DNA from: Halovulum dunhuangense
GTDB lineage: Bacteria > Pseudomonadota > Alphaproteobacteria > Rhodobacterales > Rhodobacteraceae
Length of the DNA stretch: 64,000 bases
NCBI RefSeq assembly: GCF_013093415.1
Contig: NZ_JABFBC010000001.1
Location: forward strand, 1,426,001 to 1,490,000
Direction of reading: 5' to 3'
The first letter of the stretch is position 1, and every line of letters begins with the position of its first letter. This document shows positions 54,423 to 64,000 of the stretch, piece after piece. The translations under genes and the position numbers were made by a program. Under the pieces are notes generated by a model, which had not been told where the DNA came from, made no database searches, and saw only the letters and a program-made list of their open reading frames with translations.

Positions 54423-55871
54423 ATGATCGATTTCAGACCCGTCGGCTTCGTCATCGGATGGCTGGTCGCCGCCCTCGGCGCGGCCATGATGCTGCCTTTG
54501 GCCGCCGAGCTGGTCTCCGGCACGGGCGAGGCGGGCACCTTCCTGTCCAGCGCCGCGGTCACCTTCCTGGTCGGCGGCGCGATGGTGCTCAGCTGCAACC
54601 AGGTGCCGCGGCCGAAGCTGACGATCCAGCAGATCTTTCTTCTGACCACCGGCGCCTGGGTGGTGCTGCCGATCTTCGGCGCGCTGCCCTTCATCCTGGG
54701 TGCCCCGGGCGCCAGCATCACGGACGCCTATTTCGAAGCGGTCTCCGCCTTCACCACCACCGGCTCCACCGTGTTCTCGGGGCTCGACCAGATGCCCCGC
54801 GGCACGCTTCTGTGGCGGGGGCTGATGCAGTGGCTGGGCGGCGTCGGGATCGTCGTCGTGGCCATGGCCTTCCTGCCGGCGCTGCGGGTGGGCGGCATGC
54901 AGATCTTCCGCTCCGAGGCGTTCGACACCATGGGCAAGCTTCTGCCCCGCGCCGGAGAGATCGCAAGCCGCATCTCGATCATCTATGTCGTGCTCACGGT
55001 CGCCTGCGCGCTGGGATACAGCCTGACCGGGATGGGCGGCTTCGATGCGCTGGTGCATTCCATGACGACGCTGGCCACCGGCGGCATGGCGAATGTCGAT
55101 GCGTCCTTCGGCGCGTTCAAGGGCGGGCCGGAATATGTTGCGTCGTTTTTCATGGTGCTCGCCAGCCTGCCCTTCGTGCGCTACATGCAGCTTGTGGCCG
55201 GGACGGCGCAGCCGCTTCTGCGCGACAGCCAGGTTCATGCCTTCTTCGGCGTGCTCGGCGCTGTCATCGCCGCACTGGTCGTCTGGCAGCTTGTGATCCT
55301 CGACCGCCCGACCGAGGAAGCCTTCCGCGAGGCGCTGTTCAACGCGGCCTCGATCATGACCGGCACCGGATACGCCTCGATCGACTACCAGCTCTGGGGC
55401 GCCTTCCCGATGGCGCTGATCTTCGTGGTGGGGCTTGTGGGGGGCTGCTCGGGCTCAACCTGCTGTTCGATCAAGATCTTCCGCTACCAGCTGCTGTTCG
55501 CGACCATCCGGACCCAGATCCGGCGGATCAACAACCCGCATGGCATGTTCTCGCCCCGCTACCAGGGGCGGGTGGTCGATGACGACACGATGAATTCGGT
55601 GATGGCCTTCTTCTACCTGTTCTTCGTATCGCTCGCGGTGTTCTCGGTCATCCTTACGCTGATGGGGCTCGATCCGGTCACGGCGATCTCGGGCGCAGCC
55701 ACCGCGCTTGCCAATATCGGCCCCGGCCTCGGGCCCATCATCGGGCCTGCGGGCAACTTCGCGCCGCTGTCGGATCAGGTGAAATGGGTGCTGGTCGTTG
55801 CGATGCTGATCGGGCGGCTGGAGCTGATGGCCTTCTTCGTCATCTTCACCCTGTCCTTCTGGCGTCGCTGA
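54423..55871 (+). CDS. trkH: Trk-type potassium uptake membrane protein
   Basis: 482 residues, the TrkH size, with about ten membrane helices in four repeats. The selectivity-filter regions SAFTTTGSTV, TLATGGMANV, IMTGTGYAS and ALANIGPGLG are visible in order, with one central Gly per repeat. It needs a TrkA partner, which is not in the window. The ATG at 54423 follows a weak ribosome site. Confidence 0.94.
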   Translation: MIDFRPVGFVIGWLVAALGAAMMLPLAAELVSGTGEAGTFLSSAAVTFLVGGAMVLSCNQVPRPKLTIQQIFLLTTGAWVVLPIFGALPFILGAPGASITDAYFEAVSAFTTTGSTVFSGLDQMPRGTLLWRGLMQWLGGVGIVVVAMAFLPALRVGGMQIFRSEAFDTMGKLLPRAGEIASRISIIYVVLTVACALGYSLTGMGGFDALVHSMTTLATGGMANVDASFGAFKGGPEYVASFFMVLASLPFVRYMQLVAGTAQPLLRDSQVHAFFGVLGAVIAALVVWQLVILDRPTEEAFREALFNAASIMTGTGYASIDYQLWGAFPMALIFVVGLVGGCSGSTCCSIKIFRYQLLFATIRTQIRRINNPHGMFSPRYQGRVVDDDTMNSVMAFFYLFFVSLAVFSVILTLMGLDPVTAISGAATALANIGPGLGPIIGPAGNFAPLSDQVKWVLVVAMLIGRLELMAFFVIFTLSFWRR

Positions 55872-55951
55872 GGCGTCCGGCCAGACGCCGCATTGACCCC
55901 GGACGCGGCCCTGCCTAGACAGGCGCGCGAGGATCAACCGCGAGGCAGAGC

Positions 55952-56881
55952 ATGTCCAGTCAGACCACCGCCCCCCGCAGCTTCCAGGAGATCATCCTGC
56001 GCCTGCAGAATTACTGGGCGGCGCAGGGCTGTGCGATCCTGCAACCCTATGACATGGAAGTGGGGGCGGGCACCTTTCATCCGGCGACCACGCTGCGCGC
56101 GCTTGGCCCCCGGACCTGGGCCGCGGCCTATGTCCAGCCCTCGCGCCGCCCGACCGACGGGCGCTATGGCGAGAACCCCAACCGCCTGCAGCACTACTAC
56201 CAGTACCAGGTGCTGATGAAGCCCTCGCCGCCGAACCTTCAGGAGCTGTATCTCGGCAGCCTCGAGGCCATCGGCATAGATTTCGCCTATCACGACATCC
56301 GCTTCGTCGAGGATGACTGGGAAAGCCCCACGCTGGGCGCCTGGGGGCTGGGCTGGGAGGTCTGGTGCGACGGCATGGAGGTCAGCCAGTTCACCTATTT
56401 CCAGCAGGTGGGCGGGCATGACTGCAAGCCGGTCTCGGGCGAGCTGACCTACGGGCTGGAACGTCTGGCGATGTATGTGCTGGGCATCGACCATGTCATG
56501 GACATGCCCTTCAACGATCCGCAGAACGCCTTTGCGCTGACTTACGGCGACGTGTTCCGCCAGACCGAGGCGGAATACAGCCGCTGGAATTTCGACGTGG
56601 CCGACACCGAAACGCTGCTGCGCCATTTCGAGGATGCCGAGGCCGAGTGCCGCCGCATCCTGGCCCGGCCGCAGGACGACCCCAAGACCGGCAAGCGCAT
56701 CGTCATGGCCCATCCCGCCTATGACCAGGCGATCAAGGCAAGCCACCTGTTCAACCTGCTCGATGCGCGGGGCGTCATTTCCGTGACCGAACGGCAGGCC
56801 TATATCGGGCGGGTCCGGGCGCTGGCGAAATCCTGCGCCGACGCCTTCCTCGAGACCGAGGCCGGGGGCGCCGCCGCATGA
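55952..56881 (+). CDS. glyQ: Glycyl-tRNA synthetase alpha subunit
   Basis: 309 residues, the normal length. Class II catalytic core: [36 protein letters not shown] and [17 protein letters not shown], followed by [21 protein letters not shown]. It forms the alpha2beta2 enzyme with GlyS, whose gene lies about 1 kb downstream. Its stop overlaps the start of the next small gene (ATGA). Confidence 0.97.
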   Translation: MSSQTTAPRSFQEIILRLQNYWAAQGCAILQPYDMEVGAGTFHPATTLRALGPRTWAAAYVQPSRRPTDGRYGENPNRLQHYYQYQVLMKPSPPNLQELYLGSLEAIGIDFAYHDIRFVEDDWESPTLGAWGLGWEVWCDGMEVSQFTYFQQVGGHDCKPVSGELTYGLERLAMYVLGIDHVMDMPFNDPQNAFALTYGDVFRQTEAEYSRWNFDVADTETLLRHFEDAEAECRRILARPQDDPKTGKRIVMAHPAYDQAIKASHLFNLLDARGVISVTERQAYIGRVRALAKSCADAFLETEAGGAAA

Positions 56882-57318
56882 AGGGCCGCAGCCTCGTCAT
56901 CGGGTTCCTGGGCTTCACCGTGCTCTTCGGCGCGGGGCTGTTCTATGCCCAGAACTACGCCTTCTACGACCGGGTCGAGGGGCTGACGGAACTGCCCGTC
57001 GCGGATCGCGTGATCCCGGTCGAGGGCTATGTGGGCATCGACGCCGAGTCCTCGGGGCTGAAGCGGCGTGGCTGCTTCACCGTCGATCCCGCCGCCTTCG
57101 ACGGGCTGCCCCCGGCCGAGGATCCCCAGCCGCTGAACCCGCCCTTCTGGTTCGACTGCTTCGATGCGGGCGCCCTGACCGAGGATATCGCCGCGGGCCG
57201 GGCCACCGCCTACATGGCGGCGGTCGAGGAAGTGGACGGCATCGACCGGCTGGTGGCGGTCTATCCCGATGGCCGCGCCTACGAATGGCGGCAGCTCAAC
57301 GCCCGTTTCGCGGAGTAA
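56878..57318 (+). CDS. Membrane-anchored small protein, DUF6446-like
   Basis: 146 residues. One N-terminal membrane helix (about residues 6-24), then a 120-residue periplasmic domain with two conserved-looking cysteines (RRGCFTVD and WFDCFDAG) that could form a disulfide. From memory it matches a Rhodobacterales family called DUF6446; no function is known. It is translationally coupled to glyQ. Confidence 0.75.
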   Translation: MKGRSLVIGFLGFTVLFGAGLFYAQNYAFYDRVEGLTELPVADRVIPVEGYVGIDAESSGLKRRGCFTVDPAAFDGLPPAEDPQPLNPPFWFDCFDAGALTEDIAAGRATAYMAAVEEVDGIDRLVAVYPDGRAYEWRQLNARFAE

Positions 57319-57325
57319 GCACATC

Positions 57326-57916
57326 ATGGCCAGGACCCTCCTTCAACTTGCCGGCGCCGATCCGAAGCCTGCGGCCCTCTCGGACAGCCTGCTGGTGCTG
57401 ATCGACGTGCAGAACGAGTATTTCGACGGCCCCCTCGCGCTTGCCGGCGTGGACGAGGCGGCGGCCGTGGCGTCGCAACTTCTGGCGCGTGCGCGGGCGG
57501 CCGGCATCCCCGTGATCCATGTCCGCCACCGGGGCCGGCCCGGCGGCGCCTTCGACCTGGACGCCGCTCGCGGGCAGATCCACGAAAGCGTCGCGCCCAT
57601 GGAAGGCGAGCCGGTGATCGACAAGAGCCTGCCCAACGCCTTTGCCGGCACCACGCTGGCCGAAACGCTCGCCGCGCATCCGGACCGGACGCTGATCCTT
57701 GGCGGCTTCATGACGCATATGTGCGTGTCCTCCACCGCGCGGTCCGCGCTCGACCATGGCCGCGCCTGCGTGGTGGCGTGGGATGCGACCGCCACCCGCG
57801 ACCTGCCCGACCCGATGGGCGGCACGCTTTCCGCAGCCGAGGTGCAGCGCGCGGCGCTTGCCGCCCTGGCCGACCGTTTCGCGGTGACCTGCCGCGCCGA
57901 CGACATTCCCGAATGA
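57326..57916 (+). CDS. Isochorismatase-family cysteine hydrolase
   Basis: 196 residues. The catalytic triad is visible as D27 (VLIDVQNEYF), a Lys in IDKSLPNAFAGT, and Cys in GGFMTHMCVSSTARSALDHG. Such enzymes hydrolyse amides such as nicotinamide or isochorismate; the substrate is unclear. It lies 8 bases after the DUF6446-like gene and 8 bases before glyS, so it is in the glyQ-glyS transcript. Confidence 0.88.
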   Translation: MARTLLQLAGADPKPAALSDSLLVLIDVQNEYFDGPLALAGVDEAAAVASQLLARARAAGIPVIHVRHRGRPGGAFDLDAARGQIHESVAPMEGEPVIDKSLPNAFAGTTLAETLAAHPDRTLILGGFMTHMCVSSTARSALDHGRACVVAWDATATRDLPDPMGGTLSAAEVQRAALAALADRFAVTCRADDIPE

Positions 57917-57923
57917 GGCTCTG

Positions 57924-60092
57924 ATGCCCGATCTCCTGCTTGAACTCTTCTCCGAGGAAATCCCCGCGCGCATGCAGACGCGCGCCTCCGTGGATCTGAA
58001 GAAGCGCGTCACCGACGGGCTGGTCGAGGCGGGGCTGACCTATGCCCATGCCGCCGCCTTCTCGACCCCGCGCCGCCTGACCCTCGCGATCGAGGGGCTG
58101 ACCGCGCAATCCGCCACGCTCCGCGAGGAACGCAAGGGTCCGCGCACCGACGCGCCCGAAAAGGCGATCGAGGGGTTCCTGCGCGCGACCGGGCTTGCGA
58201 GGGACGATCTGGAAGTGCGCGAGGACAAGAAGGGCGCGGTCTATTTCGCCACAATCGTCAAGCCGGGTCGGAGCGCCGCCGAGATCCTGGCCGAACTGGT
58301 GCCGGACGTGATCCGCAGCTTCCCCTGGCCGAAATCCATGCGCTGGGGCGCGGGCAGCTTGCGCTGGGTGCGTCCGCTCCAGTCGATCCTGTGCATCCTG
58401 ACGGACGAGGCCGGCGCGCAGGTCGTCCCCTTCGACGTGGACGGCATCGCCGCCGGCGACACCACCGAGGGCCACCGCTTCATGGCGCCGGGTCGCTTCA
58501 CTGTCACCGGCTTCGAAAGCTACGAGCTTGGCCTTGCCCGCGCGCATGTGATCCTAGACCCCGCCACCCGGGCCGAGAAGATCTGGCACGACGCCGAGCA
58601 GCTTGCCTTCGCGCAAGGTCTTGAACTGGTCGAGGATCGCGGCCTTCTGGCCGAGGTGGCGGGGCTGGTGGAATGGCCCGTGGTGCTGATGGGCGACATC
58701 GGGGACGACTTCCTCGACCTGCCGCCCGAGGTGCTGCAAACCTCGATGCGCGAGCATCAGAAGTTCTTTTCCGTCAGGAACCCGAAGACGGGGCGGATCG
58801 AGAAATACGTCACCGTCGCCAACCGCGAGACGGCGGATCATGGCGCCACCATCCTCAAGGGCAACGGCAAGGTGCTGGCCGCACGCCTGTCCGACGCCAA
58901 GTTCTTCTGGGAAAACGACCTGCGCAAGGTCCGCGCCGTCGGCATGACCGGCCTGGCGGAACCGCTTGCCAACGTCACCTTCCACAACAAGCTGGGATCG
59001 CAGGCCGAACGGATCGCGCGCATCGCCGCGCTGGCCCGCGAGATAGCCCCCCTGGTAGGCGCGAAACCCGACCTGGCCGAGGAAGCGGCGCGGGTCGCCA
59101 AGGCCGACCTCGCCTCGGAAATGGTCTATGAGTTCCCCGAGTTGCAGGGGGTGATGGGCACCTACTACGCCCGCGCCGCGGGCCATGACGACGGCGTGCC
59201 AGAGGCCTGCGCCCAGCATTACCAGCCGCTTGGGCCGTCGGATGCGGTCCCGACCCATCCCGTATCGGTCGCCGTGGCGCTTGCCGACAAGATCGACACG
59301 CTGACCGGCTTCTGGGCCATCGACGAGAAGCCCACAGGCTCGGGCGACCCCTACGCCCTGCGCCGCGCCGCGCTGGGGGTGATCCGGATCCTGCTGGAGA
59401 ACGGCTTTAGGACCTCACTGAATCCTATTTTTACTTCTGGGCTTAAACGTCATCGCAAGATTGCTAAGCCACGTGAAGAGCTAGAGAAAGAACATGCCGA
59501 GCTCGCGAGACTATCAGGTGCTGACGGCCATGTCGTTATTCCGCCAATGAGTTCGGTGGCAGAGCGTCAGGACCTCCTCTCCTTCTTCTTCGACCGCCTC
59601 AAGGTCCATCTCCGCGCCGAGGGGCTGCGGCATGACGTGATCGACGCCTGCCTGTCCCTTGGACAGCAGGACGACCTTGTCCTGCTGGTGGCGCGTGTCC
59701 GCGCGCTCCAGGCTTTCCTCGAGACCGAGGACGGCGCCAACCTGCTGGCGGGCTACAAGCGGGCGAACAACATCCTCACCGCCGAGGAAAAGAAGGACGG
59801 CATCGAATACTCGCTCGACCCGGACGTGAAATTCGCCGAGACCGCCGAGGAAAAGGCGCTCTTCGCCGCCCTCGACCGGGCCGAGGCGGCCATCGTGCCG
59901 GCGCTCGGGGCCGAGGATTTCGCCGTCGCCATGGCCGCGATGGCCGCGCTCCGCGCCCCGATCGACGCGTTTTTCGAGGGCGTCATGGTCAATGCCGACA
60001 ACCAGATCGTCCGCCGCAACCGCCTTTGCCTGCTGAACCGCATCCGCGCGGTGATGAACCGCGTCGCGCTGTTCTCGGCGCTGGAGGGATAA
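57924..60092 (+). CDS. glyS: Glycyl-tRNA synthetase beta subunit
   Basis: 722 residues, about 33 more than E. coli GlyS (689). It starts LLLELFSEEIPARMQTRA; other family segments are FPWPKSMRWGAGSLRWVRPLQ, EVLQTSMREHQKFFSV and DKIDTLTGFWAIDEKPTGSGDPYALRRAALGVIR. The C-terminus ends in a DALR-like helical domain. It contacts tRNA-Gly. Residues about 495-549 are encoded by a foreign-looking patch listed separately, which may account for the extra length. No frameshift is present. Confidence 0.95.
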   Translation: MPDLLLELFSEEIPARMQTRASVDLKKRVTDGLVEAGLTYAHAAAFSTPRRLTLAIEGLTAQSATLREERKGPRTDAPEKAIEGFLRATGLARDDLEVREDKKGAVYFATIVKPGRSAAEILAELVPDVIRSFPWPKSMRWGAGSLRWVRPLQSILCILTDEAGAQVVPFDVDGIAAGDTTEGHRFMAPGRFTVTGFESYELGLARAHVILDPATRAEKIWHDAEQLAFAQGLELVEDRGLLAEVAGLVEWPVVLMGDIGDDFLDLPPEVLQTSMREHQKFFSVRNPKTGRIEKYVTVANRETADHGATILKGNGKVLAARLSDAKFFWENDLRKVRAVGMTGLAEPLANVTFHNKLGSQAERIARIAALAREIAPLVGAKPDLAEEAARVAKADLASEMVYEFPELQGVMGTYYARAAGHDDGVPEACAQHYQPLGPSDAVPTHPVSVAVALADKIDTLTGFWAIDEKPTGSGDPYALRRAALGVIRILLENGFRTSLNPIFTSGLKRHRKIAKPREELEKEHAELARLSGADGHVVIPPMSSVAERQDLLSFFFDRLKVHLRAEGLRHDVIDACLSLGQQDDLVLLVARVRALQAFLETEDGANLLAGYKRANNILTAEEKKDGIEYSLDPDVKFAETAEEKALFAALDRAEAAIVPALGAEDFAVAMAAMAALRAPIDAFFEGVMVNADNQIVRRNRLCLLNRIRAVMNRVALFSALEG
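59406..59570 (+). other. Low-GC patch with atypical codons inside glyS
   Basis: Across residues about 495-549 of GlyS the codons change abruptly: TTT, AGG, TCA, CCT, ATT, ACT, TCT, AAA, CTA (twice), AGA and CCA appear in a gene that otherwise uses nearly only G/C-ending codons. By hand count, 59401-59520 is about 48% GC and 59401-59580 about 51%, far below the visibly GC-rich flanks. The encoded stretch is basic and helical (KRHRKIAKPREELEKEHAEL). The frame is intact, and normal GlyS sequence resumes at DLLSFFFDRLKV. Confidence 0.8.
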
Positions 60093-60154
60093 TCTCGGTG
60101 TAAACCGAAATAGACACTTACAAACAGCAGAATCCCGGTTATGCTGCACTGCAC

Positions 60155-62758
<2,604 letters not shown>

Positions 62759-63102
62759 GCGGGCTGCGCCCGCGCATGTCCGTCCGGGCTGCGCCCGGGC
62801 CAGAGCGATTCGCATTTCCCACCGGGTGACAAGGGTTTCGGGCGCAAGGCTCAGATCCGGCGCATGATGTTGCGTTGCAATACAGTTGCTTTAAGCAATG
62901 TCCCAAAAGACATTGAGTTCTGTCAGTAATCATCGTTCGTTCGATCTTTCGCACCTGCGGCGCGACGTCTCAACCAGGGATATTGTTCTCGACTCGCGTT
63001 CCGAATCTACCGCATATGCAGGCGCCCGCCTCTGGCCCCTCGGCGCAGGGGTGGGTTCCTGGGGTCGTGAGTACCCTCCGCACTGGTGGCATGGGGGAAA
63101 GT
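62759..63102. other. 344-bp intergenic region before the cell wall hydrolase gene
   Basis: No gene seen. A small hairpin (CCGGGC-TGC-GCCCGG, near 62785-62799) may end ppdK transcription. From about 62870 to 62960 the DNA is clearly more A/T-rich and holds two palindromes (listed separately), consistent with a promoter and operator region for the downstream gene. Confidence 0.5.
62886..62915. promoter_or_regulatory. Two overlapping palindromes upstream of the hydrolase gene
   Basis: TTGCTT-T-AAGCAA (62886-62898) and CAATGTC-CCAAAA-GACATTG (62896-62915) are both perfect and share three bases. The second could fold as an RNA hairpin; both could be protein-binding sites. They lie in the most A/T-rich part of the gap, about 190 bases before the start codon. 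Confidence 0.4.
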
Positions 63103-63960
63103 ATGAGGTTCGACAGGATTGGCCGGGTGGGAATCCGCCGGCCCGCTATCGTCGTGAGCGGCGTGATCGGAGCGATGCTTGGAACGGCGCTGATCCCGGT
63201 CAGCGCGCACCGCGTCGAGCTGGTGGAGCCCGAGACGGCGCTGCATGTGGCCGACCAGATCCGCGTTGTCGGCGAACAGGAACGCGACATCCGCGCGAAT
63301 GTGGACCCGGCCGCCATGGCCGGACAGACCCTGAGCGATACGGCGCCCCACGCCCCGCGCGACCTGCCAAAGCTGCGCCCGGTCCTGGGTCTTGGCGACG
63401 CCGGGCCCGCGCTGTCGCGACGGCTGAACATGATGGATGCCAATGCCATGCGCCAGGCGGGAGAGGGGCAGCGCCTGCGCCTCGGCTCGGGGCTGCGGCT
63501 GCCGGAGGCGCTGGACGACGCGGCGCTGGCCGGAATGTCGCCCGCCAGCGGCGGCGAGGAATGGGCCTGCCTGACCGAGGCGCTCTATTTCGAGGCGCGC
63601 GGCGAGGACCTGCAAGGCCAGATCGCGGTGGCCGAGGTGATCCTGAACCGGGTCGACAACCGCCGCTACCCCGACACCGTGTGCGGCGTCATCGCGCAGG
63701 GCGAGCAGCGCCGCCACGCCTGCCAGTTCTCCTTCCGCTGCGATGGCCATCCCGAGACGGTGCACGAGCAGGGCGCCTACGAGACGGTGGGCAAGGTCGC
63801 GCGTCTCATGCTCGACGGGCGCGACCGGGTGCTGACCGACGGCGCCACGCATTACCACACGACGGCCGTGCGCCCCTCCTGGTCGCGGCGGCTGACCAGG
63901 ACGGCCCAGATCGGCAGCCACGTCTTCTACCGCCCCGCGACGCAATCCGCCCGCAACTGA
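63103..63960 (+). CDS. SleB-type cell wall hydrolase, membrane-anchored
   Basis: 285 residues. One N-terminal membrane helix (about residues 13-33), a variable spacer, and a C-terminal Hydrolase_2 (SleB/CwlJ) domain with the predicted catalytic Glu in EALYFEARGE (near E164-E168), AVAEVILNRVDNRRYPDTVCGV and CQFSFRCDG. It probably cleaves peptidoglycan in the periplasm. The ATG at 63103 follows GGGGGAAAG; the open frame from 62983 adds 40 unlikely residues. The last 40 bases of the window after it show nothing. Confidence 0.87.
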   Translation: MRFDRIGRVGIRRPAIVVSGVIGAMLGTALIPVSAHRVELVEPETALHVADQIRVVGEQERDIRANVDPAAMAGQTLSDTAPHAPRDLPKLRPVLGLGDAGPALSRRLNMMDANAMRQAGEGQRLRLGSGLRLPEALDDAALAGMSPASGGEEWACLTEALYFEARGEDLQGQIAVAEVILNRVDNRRYPDTVCGVIAQGEQRRHACQFSFRCDGHPETVHEQGAYETVGKVARLMLDGRDRVLTDGATHYHTTAVRPSWSRRLTRTAQIGSHVFYRPATQSARN

Positions 63961-64000
63961 AGCCGCGTGCGCCGGGGCTGTTGAGCGATACCCGCTTCGT

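Noticed and set aside
59406-59570. Sequencing error or frameshift as cause of the odd glyS segment
   Set aside because: Reading frame is kept across the patch and normal family sequence resumes on both sides; base composition, not only protein sequence, is changed.
59406-59570. Intein or mobile element inside glyS
   Set aside because: Far too short, and no intein end motifs, inverted repeats or target duplication were seen.

Overview
The window is a contiguous piece of a high-GC alphaproteobacterial chromosome, most likely from the order Rhodobacterales (Paracoccaceae/Roseobacteraceae). The signs are very GC-rich codon use, the yceD-rpmF-plsX-fabH-ihfA-merR and argS-SPOR-nagZ-scpA-scpB blocks, a short PutA next to an Lrp-type PutR, a SAM-II riboswitch ahead of metZ, an Irr-type iron box ahead of mbfA, and a split glycyl-tRNA synthetase with small genes between glyQ and glyS. 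No prophage, insertion sequence, CRISPR array or rRNA operon was seen. One tRNA (Pro, anticodon GGG) is present.

Left third (1-31000), mostly uptake and catabolism. A tripartite tricarboxylate transporter (tctCBA) is flanked by two MmgE/PrpD-family dehydratase genes, one cut by the left edge. It converges on a LivKHMGF-type ABC operon. A LysR regulator precedes an operon matching E. coli ydcSTUV-patD (putrescine import plus aminobutyraldehyde dehydrogenase). A cobalamin riboswitch leads a btuB-btuF-btuC-btuD-tonB operon on the minus strand. Bifunctional putA lies divergent from putR, followed by a DUF2798 membrane protein, an HtrA protease and a divergent two-component system.

Middle (30800-47500), mainly core functions. 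These are pyrC, a cold-shock gene, two small exported proteins (DUF4168 and PRC-barrel), a carboxymuconolactone-decarboxylase-like protein, erpA, dgt, the argS-SPOR-nagZ-scpAB run, a GNAT protein, a fused double-domain dCTP deaminase, tRNA-Pro, and the merR-ihfA-fabH-plsX-rpmF-yceD group.

Right third (47500-64000). It holds a BamE-like lipoprotein, msrB, an OlsB-like acyltransferase, mbfA with an Irr-like box, a glutathione transferase, an alpha/beta hydrolase, metZ with its SAM-II riboswitch, folE, trkH, glyQ and glyS with two genes between them, a divergent pyruvate phosphate dikinase and a SleB-type cell wall hydrolase.

Most unusual observations: a patch of about 165 bp inside glyS with much lower GC and foreign-looking codons but an intact reading frame; a PPDK-like protein whose phosphotransfer and PEP-side motifs are intact while its ATP-side motifs are changed; stem-loops placed directly after the binding-protein gene in two separate ABC operons; and several operator-like palindromes and riboswitches. 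No clear candidate for a wholly new multi-gene system was found. The glyS patch and the PPDK variant are the best leads.
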